From positions 36,510,501 through 36,574,500 of the forward strand of contig CM060923.1 of the NCBI GenBank assembly GCA_030737875.1: 64,000 nucleotides of DNA, in the 5' to 3' direction. Source of the stretch: Allium sativum (Eukaryota > Streptophyta > Magnoliopsida > Asparagales > Amaryllidaceae). The position numbers were made by a program, and so were the translations under genes. Positions 1-12,487 of the stretch are shown here, piece after piece; position 1 is the first letter of the stretch, and the number at the start of each line of letters is the position of its first letter. The notes under the pieces are model-generated. The model did no database searches, was not told the DNA's origin, and was given only the letters and a program-made list of their open reading frames with translations.

Positions 1-3000
1 GTTTTTTTAGATTTAGACGTCATTAAAAGCTTTGATTATTTACTGATGTATGCAAAATTTGCAATTCATGTGCAGGTTAAGTAGGTCACTTTTTGAAAGG
101 TTTCATACGCATAGGGAATTGTAGCTAATTCATTATGCTTTAGGCATCTATGTATTGGTGTGTTTCTCTTTAGGTATACACATCAAAAATCAAAATTTAC
201 AATCATCATTTGTATTTTCTTTTTATTATCTACTTCTGAAGATCATTATAATGCACTAAATCCGACATTTTTAATGTTGTTCATTTAGGAATATTAGTTT
301 ATAGTGCACTTTATGTAGAGACCAAGCCAAACAACTAACTGCGAATGTACGATTATGTTAATTTCAGAACACTTGACAATTACATAAAATTATATTGTAT
401 TATTGACGATAGTTCAAATGGATGTATATGGGTATGGGTGTACTAAAGTGTATGAAAATGTGTCATTGGTGTACGTTTTCCTAATACAAGTTGCTTATGA
501 ATAAAAAGGGAAATACGTCGGCCTTTTGATATGATAAATGGTGTAGGCGTTTATGTTATCTTAGGTCATTTTATTTAGCTGTAGGAAGGCACATAATGTG
601 CCTTACATATAACTTTCCTGATGTTTTTTATCAGTAATTTGGCATATCCTTTTTTTAGTTTATTTTAAAATTAAAGGCACCTTACCTTCGTGTTCCACGC
701 CACTGTGTACAATCTGCAGTTTGCAATATAATAATCATATTTTGTGTATAGTACATGAGCAACCGTGTCTGATCAGTATTATTATACTTGATGCTCATGC
801 TCATCAAAATAATAGTGTCCTATTTATTTGTGCAGGAATCCAAATCTTCTACACAAATAAAATAAAAGCATAGAGAGCAGCAGAGAAACATGTGAGTACA
901 AGGTGTGCACAGAATTTAATATTGAACCAATGTACAGGTATTTGTCATGCTATAATACAAATATAGTGCTTACGATGCCCAAAAAAACCTCTTAACAATA
1001 GACCATATAATTAGAAAAAATATATCCCTAATTATTAAAAAAATCATGAGTTTTCATCAGGGATATTTTCAACGAAGTATTGTAACACACAACACTCCTT
1101 GGGGTATACCACCCATGTTCATTTTTCTGATTAAAAAAGGCAACTCAATGCTATGCATACATATAATAAGAATGCTCACACGCAGAATGGCTCCATTATT
1201 GAAATCCTAAAATGGTAAAACATTAAGATAGGCTTAAATGCATCAGCACATTCTGCTACGTTTACTTTGACCTCTCCCAACACTCCAGATCTTGGTTATC
1301 AATTAAATAAGCTTAACAAAACTGATATTAAAAATCTGAGTCTATATTAAAACTGCTATAACAGAAAAATGGTTTTTCCAAGTGAAGATATGATCAGACA
1401 TACAACTGCAGAAACTATGAATTCATAAATTTTATCACCAACCTATCTAATTTTTGCATCTTGGGTTAGCTTTACTATCTAATAACCTGGATTATGGAAC
1501 TCTGTAATTCTACAGAAGTATTCGCAGCAGTTATATATTTATGAGTGCACAGCGGAACATATTTCTTTACTATTAAATTATATGAATCCATCAATGGAAT
1601 CTTACCTTAAATGAAAAAACTTAACTCCATGTTAGTTATTTAGGACTAAAATCTAAATCTAGACACATTATGCTTTAGCTTAATTCTTCCCAAGTCCAGC
1701 AAGCAAGTTACATAGAATTTATATATTTACTTGACCTGTCCGATGGATATTTTTCAAATCTTTTATCTGCATCCTTCTTATTCAACTAATATCTAAGGAG
1801 TCATTGCTCTCATTTGATCAAGAAGTGATATCAATTCAAACCCAGGTAATTTTACTTGATTAGTGCACCAACTTGGCTTTTGATTACCGCACCATTTTGC
1901 GAGTGATGTAAAATCTTTTCATTTATAAAAGTAATGCTCAGGCATTTCAAATAGTTACAAACTTTGTATCGGTGGTATCCTACATAAACAATCCTAATTT
2001 TGCAGGAACATTGAGTAACTGTATGGTTAAAGAAAGCCCTTACTAAAAAGATTAATAGGTGGATGTTATTCTTAGACTTATAATGTTGTATTTGTAGATG
2101 TTTCTTTTTTTGCTCCATCATGTTAATCTTTTAATTTATTTTATGAAACACCTAATCACAACAATATCAAATTTTGTATGAAATGGTTTTGAAAACAGAA
2201 GACAAAAAGCCCAACAAATTACTAAATCATTTATATTTGTGACTACGTTAATAAATACATTGGTAGCCTAATGTTATGCTCACTGTTATGTTCATGCTAT
2301 CTATAATATGCTAAGTTCATTTCCACCATTAATGTATTGTTGCTCATAATATGCAGATCACTTCATATATCTCAGGCCTTCAAGACTTATTGATTATTAG
2401 TGTTATACTGAATCAGCGATGAAGCAACTATGATCACTGAGAATTTCATTTAATATTGTTAGTTATTTACTCATACTGCCAAATAATAGAATACTGGCTT
2501 CTAACTGTTGTTCACATGTTGTATCAGTGATTTTGTTTTTCAACTATTTTGTAACTATTGTATGCCCCTCACTTATTTAAGTATTTTATTTAATATGTAC
2601 ATTGATATTTTCCCCACATCATAAATTACAACAAACTACAAGCATGCGTAATATCCGATGACTTTCTATATGCACAAACTACAAATGTTAGTTATTTTCA
2701 GGTTTGGTCATATTTACCTATGCTCACGTCCATCGGGCGTGCACGAGTACTGGTGTGTGTGTGTATGTGTATCAATGGGTGCAGTGTTTCTGTATATTGC
2801 ATTTATGATATACCGGTTTTGGTACGATTAAAAGCTGTATCTAATTCATTGTTATCATTGTAGGAATGAGGCATTAAACACAGTTTTAAACAGTATCAGT
2901 ATACCAGTTTAATACGGTTTTAAGTCGTATCAATCTACCAATTTGATACGGCTTAATACCGTATCGATCTATGAATTTGACAGTGCCAGCATACCAATTT

Positions 3001-3380
3001 GATACGGTATTAAGCCGTATCAAATTGGTAGATTGATACGGCTTAAAACCGTATCAAATTAGAAGTTGGACAGTGCCATCATGCTACTTTGATACGGTTT
3101 TTAGCCGTATCAATTTAGAAATTTGATACGGCTTTAAGTCGTATCAAATTCATAAATTGATACGGCTTAAAACCGTGTCAAATTTCTAAATAGATACGGC
3201 AAAAAACCTTATCAAATTATCAATGTGATACGGTTTAAGCCGTATCAATTTATGAATTTGATACGGCTTAAAACCGTATCAAAGCAACAGAGACGCCATT
3301 TTTTGATACGGTCCAGAGCACTGCCAAATCGATTTTGATACGGCCATGAGCACTGCCAAATTGGCATTTCTGGTGTAGTG
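1..3380. mobile_element. CACTA (En/Spm-like) transposon, right end only
   Basis: The right terminus reads GGTGTAGTG at 3372-3380, so inward from that end the element begins CACTACACCAGAAATGCC, which is typical of CACTA termini. A dense array of GATACGG-containing palindromes lies just inside it. The likely 3-bp target copy is AAC (3381-3383). Beyond 3383 the sequence is the body of a retrotransposon LTR, so this element jumped into that LTR. The other terminus lies left of the window. Bases 1-2800 are AT-rich with no credible ORF, so no transposase is visible in this part. The class is known from its termini; the left extent is inferred. Confidence 0.75.
2809..3360. repeat. Subterminal palindrome array of the CACTA element
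   Basis: Many copies of GATACGG face copies of CCGTATC across short TTTAAA-like centres, giving about ten short palindromes with variable AT spacers. Subterminal clusters of short direct and inverted motifs are the usual transposase-binding regions of CACTA elements. A short GT-rich tract precedes the array at about 2753-2770. Confidence 0.8.
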
Positions 3381-3572
3381 AACCTTATCGGGTTAAGTTT
3401 ATGGGCCTATATGTAAATATTACCCACACTGTCCAGGTTTGCCTAATCCATCCACTATCCAATCAATTTACTTAACCCTAACCTTAGTTCACAATCATAC
3501 AATCCCTATGGATTAGATTTGGTTAAATAGTCCAATTCATTACCATGTCGATTTATGGTTTATAATGGGCTA

Positions 3573-3784
3573 GACCTCTCACATTAGGCCTGCAACGTGT
3601 AGATGCTGGATATGTCGGTCGGGTCCAGGCAGACTTATTCCACAATTGGGCCTAACCTCGTGTCTTAGCCCGATTCGTACTTGCGTACTTAGACCTCTCA
3701 CGTTAGGTTCAACATTAGTGGTTGCTGGATATGCCGGTCGGGTCCGGGCAGACTTCCACCACCAATGCAAACTAACTTCGTGTC
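3573..3784. repeat. Tandem hairpin pair in LTR-H
   Basis: Two related units start at 3573 and 3691. Each has the frame ACCTCTCAC-TTAG, complementary arms around a core GGATATG(T/C)CGGTCGGGTCC, then CTAAC-TTCGTGTC or CTAACCTCGTGTC. Unit 1 pairs TTAGGCC (3584-3590) with GGCCTAA (3649-3655). Unit 2 pairs CATTAGTGG with CCACCAATG, with one A/C mismatch. Homologous pairs occur in three other distinct LTRs. Confidence 0.75.
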
Positions 3785-4879
3785 ATAAGTGCAATTACAA
3801 TTCCTAATTGTAATTACTAGGCATTCCATTATTATTTAATTAATCAATTTATTAAACCTTTCCCTTTATAGGTGTTAACACCATCTCGACCTATTAATTT
3901 GAATTATATGTCAAAAAATATTCATATTCCAATTATGCCATTATTAACCCTTTTTCCCCCGTTCCTTAACTAGCGCCCTCACAAGATTGGCAGCATGCCT
4001 AGGCTAGATAATAACCTAGCCATAAACGAGAAAAAGGGAAAAAATAATAGGAGTGTAACAAAAGTGATTATTTAACATAACTTGGCATAGGCATATACTA
4101 TCACGGGGATAAGGTGAACATACATACTAATATAGACAAGTAATTAACATCATAACAAGGGGGACATAAAACTGGTGAACTTGTGGTAGTCAATTGATTC
4201 AAACATAACTACGATGTCTCAATAAGCATAGTGAGATCTAAATTAGCAGTTTAGATGTCCAATTGTTTTAGATCTAACGTGATAAACACAAGGTGATAAA
4301 TTAGATCACATAATTTAAATCCAAAGGCTAAAATAGATCTAACACCATTAGGATGACACAATAGCATGTTTAGATCTAAATATGGATTCACATGTCCAAT
4401 TTACAACATATCTAAGTTGATCCCAATATGACAGGTGAAAGGTGATTTACATAAAGAATTAGATCTAACCAATGTTGTAACTGTCAAAATTAACAAATTT
4501 ACATTAACCACAATATAGTTACAAATCAAGATCCACAAGGCGACATAATAGAATAACCACGACTGAATTAGATCTAGAGAAGTAGATCTATCATGACATA
4601 GTATAAAGTTTAACAATAGCATGGATTCATAGTTTACAACATATCCAATTCACAGTCTTTCACAATTTACTTTTATTTATTTAAATATAAAAATATTCAA
4701 CTCACCGTGTTTGGATTGTCAAGATAATAGGAAATAAGTTGGTGTTGAATCTATGCTTGAATCTCATAATTTGATTTGTAAAACTGATAGTTGTTTGAAG
4801 AAAACGGATCCGTCTCTGTTCGCACACCGGCAGCATTCGGCTCCCATGATTTCCAATAAAGAAATAGGAGAATTAGACA

Positions 4880-5035
4880 CATATATACATAGCTGCAGAT
4901 CCCTCTAAAACCGACTGCCACCTCATCCCTAGGGGTGTCGACACCTCTGTGGGTGTGTCGACCCATAGGTCGACACCCCTTGAGGGGGGATCGATCCCGG
5001 TGTCGACACCCCTCTAGGGGGGTCGACCCCCTTGA
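4880..5035 (-). promoter_or_regulatory. LTR-H promoter region: TATA-like tract and GTCGAC cluster
   Basis: On the minus strand a TATATATG-like tract (about 4881-4890) lies just downstream of several GGTCGAC/GTCGACC palindromes (4936-5035). The same arrangement recurs in the other LTRs of this window. The promoter role is inferred from position. Confidence 0.45.
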
Positions 5036-5322
5036 GCGAGAAATTTGCCGCCTTGATGAACTTTGGATTTTCGAACTGTTATGGATAGCGTCTGACTCAT
5101 ACGTGATTCATATGTATATATATTCTTTCTTGCGCGTATACAAACTTAAAACCCTCATAACTTCTTTATACGGTGACCGTTTTATGCAAACTGAATGTCT
5201 ATCTTGACCAGAATATCGAGACGTACGCAATGGCGTGATCCGTTTTCCTTAATTCTGAATATTAATTAAATTATTATTTAATTTATCCTCCTTTAGTGTC
5301 GTTAAAAATTCGGGGCGTTACA

Positions 5323-5554
5323 TATGGCATTGAGGAATGTACCGGACGCATATCGTAACGCCCAGCCTTTTCAATCATACCATCTCCTTCACTTGTTGGA
5401 TATACTTCCTGAGGGCTGCTCGACGAGCCGTGGGGATGGAGATAAAGGGGACGAGGAAACGACAAAAGCTAAAGGAGGAGAAATTCCTCCAGATCTGCAG
5501 GAAAAGGTGCCTCTTGTCGTTCTTTCTTGCATTCCTCGGATCAAGGAAGAGAAT
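5323..5554 (+). pseudogene. Interrupted ORF locus, 5' segment
   Basis: A reading frame opens at 5324 directly against the LTR-H edge and runs in phase to codon AAT (5552-5554), where the 4.7-kb CACTA element is inserted. Its last codons (IKEEN) continue in the same phase at 10257 (AGVQGNVGG) once the element and one AAT copy are removed. The segment is acidic and basic low-complexity (GDEETTKAKGGE). The upstream part of the ORF is not visible because the LTR sits there. I do not recognise the family. It may be a decayed plant mobile-element or coiled-coil protein. The ATG at 5324 need not be the original start. Confidence 0.45.
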
Positions 5555-5599
5555 CACTACTACAAAAGTGGGCATATTCGACACTATTTTTATATGGCC

Positions 5600-6080
5600 G
5601 TAGATCAAAAACGCGTTGCCGTAGGCCATTTTTTAAAATAGGCAACATCAAGGGGGCGTGGCATCCGCGGCCGTTGCGTTAGTCATCCAATGCAACGCTT
5701 TTGCCCATCTACGGCAACAGAAAGAAAGTGTTGCATTATAACCCTATTGCAACCTATTGCAACAGTATATGCATGTAATGCAACAACATACAGCGTTGCC
5801 TTAAGTAGAAGCTAGAGCCTGGCTTCCAGGTTAGGTAGTGGGGTCCACATAGACTTTCCACGTTAGCTGTCGACGTGTCACATGCCACGTCATCTCTCCA
5901 CGTGTCACACGCCACATGAGCTGTGGGGCCCACGTGCCATGTGAAATTAATAATATTTTATTTAATGCAACACCACTGTATTATGTAATGCAACACTATT
6001 ATCTTGAAATGCAACATCAGAAGAAAAAAAGTAAATGCAACAACAGAAGACGACAAATGCTACATTAAAAGAAAGCAAAT
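5600..6080. repeat. Left subterminal TGCAAC motif cluster
   Basis: Repeated TGCAAC/GTTGC words in both orientations (for example in 5610-5810 and 5960-6060) are mirrored by a cluster inside the other end (about 10065-10220). This is the usual arrangement of transposase-binding motifs in CACTA elements. Confidence 0.7.
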
Positions 6081-7457
6081 ACAACAAATTCTGCAATACC
6101 GGTTTTGTACGTAGAATAAATCCATCCAAAACTTGATCATTACATTCAAATCATCTAAAATATTTTACATATCATTACATTCAAACCATCGAAAATAATG
6201 TGGAACTTGGTGTGAATTAGATTTCACGAATGCTTCCAACTCCTTCACCAGACAGCACTGTACTGCTCTCGATGACTCCTGGTGTATAAGTACCCAACCT
6301 AATACCATTTGTTGTCATTCAATTGAGCCATAAACCAACTTAAGCTTATTAAATTTAAAACACATTCACAACACTAAGTCTCAGCGTGGCAAGGCTTATT
6401 CTTTTCTATGGCAATAATTAATTAACCAGTGTGAATGCCAAGAATGTTTGCCCAACTGTTAACTAACACAATAAATGGAAAAACAGGCACCATATGTGCA
6501 GCATTGCAGCTATTCATTTGCATTGTCCATCAGTTGTACGTGTGTATTTCACTTGTATTCATATTATCTTGGATGGTTGATATCTTATATTCATGCTTAT
6601 TTCATAACTTTTACGAAAATACTAGTAACAATTAAGTGATATTGTTGAGTAAATATCATAACTGTTTGGACTTTGGACATGCAACTACATTCGGTCTCCA
6701 AGTACCAGACCCTTAAATGCGCATTACCTGTAGCATTACTCATAAATATATAACTCAGCTAAAACTATCTTCAACTTTAGATAGAGATTCAGATAAATGC
6801 ATTATTCTGTTTCTAACATAATTTTTAGTAAGATATAAATGCATGTACTCATATTATATTATATGAACTGTAGCATACAAGTTATTATGATTACTTATTG
6901 AACCAATATAAATATCATATTGTAAGTTATAATGAAACCTGGAGATAGAAAGTCCTAAATTCATAGATCTGCCTACATTTTATCCTCGGTTATTTCATTT
7001 ATTGATCCTACTTACTAATTCTGATTAAAATGGAGTGTCACATGGAGACATAATAAGCTGAATCGATTAAAATGGACTGCTGAGTAGTGAGTTTCCAGTC
7101 ACATATTGTGTTTTTCATTATGGATTGAGAAAAAGAAAATGGAACGGAGTAAAGAAACTAGAAAGCATAGCGAAACGTACCATACGTAAGAAGCAAGCCC
7201 GACACAATCTTCAAACACAGTCACCTCCTATGTTGCTTGCTACGCTTTTTTCTATCACTTTCATCAGAGCTCGATTCATATTATGATTCAGAGGAGGAAG
7301 AAGAAGAATCTGACTCAGAGCCTAGCCGTGATAGAAAATTAAACTGTTAGCACATTGCAGCAATTGCTCCACTTATTATATAAGGATTTGGAGTAGAAAG
7401 ATATCTCATTACATGTACTAGATGATAAACATACATTAAAAGATCGCACTTGTCAAA

Positions 7458-7652
7458 TAGTAAATCAATGGTTCTTTTTATTGTTTTAACAGTAAACCAT
7501 AGGATGCGTGGATATGACATTGCTACAAAAATAAGCAAAGTTATAGCATGTAGTGGATATGACATTGCTAGTAAATCAATGGTTCTTTTTTCTAGTATAG
7601 CTGCTAAAATAAGCCAAGTTATAGCATGTGTGGATATGACATTGCTACTTAA
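7458..7652. repeat. Imperfect tandem duplication inside the CACTA element
   Basis: GTAAATCAATGGTTCTTTTT occurs at about 7460 and 7570. Each copy is followed by a block containing ATAAGC-AAGTTATAGCATGT and GGATATGACATTGCTA. The unit is roughly 75-110 bp with an indel between copies. No coding role is visible. Confidence 0.65.
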
Positions 7653-9737
7653 GTATATTCATTAGCTGCTTATATGCCTACATCTACAAACAAGTAATAA
7701 ATTCCAATGCAAATTACCTCTAATTTTCAAATTGCTTCCTCTACCTTTATTTCTTGCATGTTTTCCAATGTCCCAGTTTAGACTTCATCTCTGCTATCAA
7801 TTCTGGAAATAAAAAAATGAAAATGAACTTCTGTAAACATGTTCAACTTAAACCATGTACCTCAACTCGTGGACAAACTCAAACTTAAACCAAACCAAAA
7901 CTAAATAATCCAGCTTAAGATGGCCATAGCGTGCTCAAGTTTACTTCAAGCTATTATGGACACAGAAGAGCGCCATTACATTGTTAGGATCCTGGACATA
8001 AAGTTAAGCCTTTGGTAACATATAGTTTATAGCTCATATGCCCGCCATAAACACGCATACACAATGGAAAGGGGGAGGAGTATTCAGCGGAACCATCCTC
8101 TACGTATTGAATCCGTATTAAACCACCGCCTTATATGACTTTCACTCTTCACTAGGATGCATAAATATCAGATTGATGATCATTAATGGTCTATAATAGT
8201 AACTAGAAACATACTTGCCTATCATTTCTAATGCGAGCAATGCTTAGCACATGCCCATCCCCTACATATTACCATAAGTGTGTAGGAAACAAAATAATGA
8301 GATATAACTTGATCATTGGAAGACGCATACTCCCCAATCATGTAGACAGTATGAGCACATTCTCCTAGGGGGAGTTTACATAGGAATATTGTTCTAACGC
8401 TTACAAGCAGTGTCATTTCCTACTACATCAATATTGTAAGTTAATCTATTCCTTTGGAGCCAGTCTCACATCATTCATAGCAAATCTCACTATGCTTTTT
8501 TACTTCTAAGTTTACTTATATTGATAATCTGACCATTTTCACACCATGTATAATATAAGGTCGCTCTTCACAGGTTCCAATCCCCCCTTAAAATATCTTC
8601 ATTTCTGGATTTACAAATAAACACAACATTGCCAGGTCTTTATATTTTCTTCGGATTGATATTTCAACAAAAAGCTAGAGTTTTTATCACAATGCTAACT
8701 CAAATTGTGTAGTTCCATCAGGCAATTAAAGTGATGTGTACACACACACACCCTTTACTTTTAAAATACAAATTTCCTTAGCAACCGGTATTTCTATTCC
8801 CAATAGAAATAACACTCAATCAAAATACCTTAGCTTGTCCTCTGACTAAACAGAGTTTAACTTACTCAACCAAATCCAAGGCATTATTGTATAGTTGTAC
8901 TACTAAAATATAGTTGGTACTTTTTATTTTGTGCAGCTATTCAATCTACATGAAGCCTTCAAGCACATCAGTATTATTTATATTAGGAATAAATAATAAT
9001 AGCATGCTTCTGGCCATGCTGATTTATAAAACAGGGTTAAATTTGATATTATTCCTTTTTACATTGGAGTGTTCAAACATTCAAAGCATACATGTTTAAA
9101 TACAATTTGCAGTACTTTTCTTTTAAGAAATCAGATTAATAATGCAAGAGCCTTTAACTTTTTAGTAATCTTGAAAACATAGGTTGCTTACTATAAATGT
9201 TACAGGCATCTGGGTATATAATCCACCCCCTTAGAATGCCTATTGCATTATATAAAAAATTAAGTTTGCTCTCGATTTCCATGTTATACAAAATCAAGGG
9301 TACATGTCTATATATCAACCTATCATCTGTTCTTTTTAAATAGTGAATATCATATTCAAAATGCTCTTTTATAGGTCAAATCATGGCTGTGCTATTTCAA
9401 TTCAGAATTGACAATTAATTTTCAGGCCTAACAAATTTATTTGTTGTTTAGATTCCTCATAATTTTGGTTATGAACCCATCACATACGAATGCAAACATT
9501 AGTCAAAATATCCTAATTAGTTAATCACACAACTGTACCTGATGTTGAAAATTTATTCAACGTATAACAGAAGCAAGTGATGATGTATATTACTTTTCAC
9601 AAGACTTCTGAATCATGTAGAGAACAAACATACCTGATACTAATTTGTAGCACCAGTAATTACAGACGAGACATTAGGGTTCAATGCACTCCAGTAATTT
9701 CTAGAGATGGGTTTAATCATACGAGAATTTGATGTTT

Positions 9738-9865
9738 GGATCTGAGGCCAGAGATTTGAGTAGTAGAGCATACAACCTAAATCGGGGATTCTAGAGATAT
9801 GAGGCCAGAGATTCCAGAGATTCGAGTAGTAGCTGAAAAGGAAAAAGCATACATCCTAAATCGGG
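9738..9865. repeat. Short duplication near the right end of the CACTA element
   Basis: GAGGCCAGAGATT, GAGTAGTAG and a CATAC-CCTAAATCGGG block occur twice in order, about 60-80 bp apart with indels. It is a local internal repeat with no visible gene. Confidence 0.55.
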
Positions 9866-10253
9866 AAAATTAGAAATTGATTTTGGTAGAGTAAAGGTTG
9901 ATTTTGGTGTTGGGGATCTAGATGGTGGAGAAACGAAAAGAAGTACTGCGAGAATAAAATTCTTAGCAGGAAATAGAGAAGTGTAACGCGGATTGATCAA
10001 CTTGGATTGACGGTTGTGATTTTTCGTTTATGAGGGCACAGATTGATGAGGTGTACTTTTAACTGGTGTAACGCAACGTTCTTAACTGGTGTAACGCGTC
10101 ACAACACTAGAATTCTCATCGCAATAGTTCATTCACATCTAATGCAACAACATTTGAGTATTGTTGCAGAAGTTCAAAAAAACATAGCTTTTGCAATTCT
10201 TTTCTTGCAACGCACGCAAAATAGTGTCGAATATGCCCACTTTTGTAGTAGTG

Positions 10254-12487
10254 AATGCAGGAGTTCAGGGAAATGTAGGTGGCGACAGCAGCGATGAGGA
10301 GGATCTCGCCGAAGGGTGCAATTCACGACCCACTTCTTTTCTCTGTCCAACAGAGGAGACGATGTTTAGAGAGGCTTTTGAACCAAGTTCTCCAGCTATG
10401 ACTTCTGGGACCGCCGTGTCATTGGAGATTGAGAACCAATTCAAAGGGTTGGATTTGGTCCCGATTGAGACATATTCTTTTACGCTTGGCAGCGTTAGCC
10501 TCAAAATCTTATTATCGAGCATTGGTGAAGTTACCCCTTCAAATAAGCTGACATTTGGTCTGGGGGAAATTAGGATACACACGCTAACAAGCATAGCAAA
10601 AAACTTGGTTCATGCGCATAGGATGTTCAATTTTGATACGAGGTTCGCTTTGCGCAGGCGCCTTGACTTGCGAAAGTGACAAAGATCGATATCATAGACA
10701 CTCTCAACGATTAAAAAGAGGAATTATGGGTGATTTCTTCGTAAGCACACAGCTTCATACAAAGAAGAAGTGCAAAAGTAGCCGTCGCCAAGGAGAATAT
10801 TTCCCTTCCTCGGTGCCTCTGCTGGTGAGCAGGAGATCGGCGGATGCCAAAGAGAAGGAGAGATCAAAGGCATGAAGCATTCAGTATCTCGACCTCCGCA
10901 CCAGTGGCAAAAACCGTAGGATGAACGTGCCCGGTAGAGAAGGGTCAGGAACCCGTGGAAGAGATGTAAGGAAGTGGGACCTAATAATGCCCGATATGTC
11001 GATGATCCTAGAGTTGAGTGCTGTGGAGAAGAAAGTGATATTAAAGAAGTCATTCTATGATTTCTACTTTGAAGATTTGTTGTGGTTGGCCGATATTCAT
11101 TAGATCCGACCACACATCAACGAAGAAACTTGGTCCTGGGTGTACACCATACATTACCAATATTAGGAGCTATATAAGTAAGCAAGAAAATTCTTAGATC
11201 TAATTTTTAGGAAGAATGCAGAGATTCAAATCATATAGATTGAGGTTAAGCTTGAGCGGGATAATCTCAAGATCGAGAGGTTGAGATTGTTAGTACAACT
11301 CTGATTAGCGTTTATTTCCGTGTTTTCGAATGACACTTTAATGTACAAACTCTCTGTTGCTGAAACAGATACAATGAAGAAGAAGTTATTAGACATGAAG
11401 GCATGGTCATGGTTCGCGAACAACACAAAGACACGTTGGCCTCCATATCAGCTTGAGCCACCGCATAGGAGAAGGACAACAAGGATATGTCTGAGGAGAA
11501 CCTTCGACTGAGGAAGGGGAATGAAGAAGTGAAGCAGCTCAGGCTAAACAATCAAGCACTGATTAAAGAAAACGGAAGGCTCCGAAAGGAGAACAAAACG
11601 ACTCAACGCCTGATGAAAGAGAACAAAGAGCTCAGGAAGGCACTTGCAATATATCGTATTGAGCTCGATCGGGCCTAAAAGGAGAAAAAGGCTGTAGAGA
11701 CTTCAAACAGGGAACAATCATGTGAGAGACCACGCTTGGAATCTCACCTCGGCTTGGGAAAGGTTAGTGCAATACGAGGTTGCAGCCATGGATGTAAAGA
11801 TGGTGGATGAGGTAGTGTTGATGGACTAGTACTCAACAAAGGAGGAACATTAGGTGTTTGTGGAAGGGAGACAAATGCTTGAAGAAGACGCCGAGTTGGA
11901 GGAGGCGAAGGGATGTGCCGCTGAAAATTGGAAAATGATGTAACCGAGAGCATCGTAGTTGCTCACGAGGTCGTCCCCAAACAGCAACAGGCCATTTCTG
12001 CCGCTGCCTCTGGTAGCCCTTCCGCACAAGCCCCAAGTTTTCTTTTGTCTACCAATGAAGGGTCATTGTCAACATGAGCCACAAAACAAATGCTTGAAGG
12101 TATATTGACTTACTCGCTGATATCTGAAAACATGGTAGCAAAGTGGAAGTAAACTAATTTGTCTTTCTCCTCAACGTGTAGGTATCTTTGAAGTGAGGAC
12201 GACAGCCGGGATTGAAACGGCTATGGTTTTCGGGATTTGATCTATGCAAAGGCCTATAAAAAGAAAATAGAGGAAAAATTTTGCCAACTCAAAGACCTTG
12301 ATCTGGAGATGGGAGAGATAGGACTGGATGACTACACCAGATTGTTCAAGGAAGACAAAAAGAAGCAACGCATGGGCATCTAGAGGCAGGTGGGTAGTCA
12401 ATGCACGAACTAGTCAAACAATAAATAGCCCAATTGCTCATGAAGCTTGAAGAGATTAAGGCGAAGAAAAAGGAAAATGAGGGTGCC
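10254..12487 (+). pseudogene. Interrupted coiled-coil ORF locus, 3' segment
   Basis: This continues the frame broken at 5554. From 10257 an acidic stretch (GGDSSDEEDLAEG) leads into an ORF that stops at 10679. After that, coding-looking stretches occur in shifting frames. 11487-11678 encodes a clear heptad-rich coiled coil (frequent E, K, R, L and N, for example RLRKENKTTQRLMKENKELR). 12260-12380 encodes another charged helix (EEKFCQLKDLDLEMGEIGLD). 12427-12486 reads QLLMKLEEIKAKKKENEGA and is cut by the LTR that starts at 12488. Multiple stops and frameshifts make it a pseudogene. The coiled coil vaguely resembles plant proteins annotated as putative gypsy-type transposase, but I cannot confirm that. 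Confidence 0.5.

Larger units (their letters stand above)
3384..5322 (-). mobile_element. Partial Ty3/gypsy LTR (LTR-H), interrupted by the CACTA element
   Basis: The right edge ends CGGGGCGTTACA (5311-5322), the same edge form as the other LTRs here (reverse strand TGTAACGCCCCG). The body shares ordered blocks with the LTRs at 12488 and 15360: GGTTAAG/CTTAACC arrays (3390-3525), the tandem hairpin pair (3573-3784), a long AT-rich tract with repeated agatct motifs, and a GTCGAC-rich cluster (4936-5035). No polypurine tract follows the right edge, so this is either a solo LTR or the outer edge of a 5' LTR. The left end lies beyond the CACTA insertion and outside the window. Confidence 0.75.
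5555..10253. mobile_element. Complete non-autonomous CACTA transposon, TSD AAT
   Basis: The left end (CACTACTACAAAAGTGGGC, from 5555) and right end (ending GCCCACTTTTGTAGTAGTG at 10253) are perfect inverted repeats that extend about 36 bp to AAAATAGTGTCG. They are flanked by the 3-bp duplication AAT (5552-5554 and 10254-10256). Subterminal TGCAAC/GTTGCA motifs are dense within the outer few hundred bases of both ends. The roughly 4.7-kb interior has only short scattered ORFs and no recognisable TNP1/TNP2-type transposase, so movement would require an autonomous relative. The perfect terminal repeats and TSD suggest a fairly recent insertion. Confidence 0.93.

Noticed and set aside
10191..10256. 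ATG at 10191 as the start of the ORF ending at 10679
   Set aside because: It lies inside the CACTA terminal repeat. The frame truly continues from 5324-5554 on the other side of the element.
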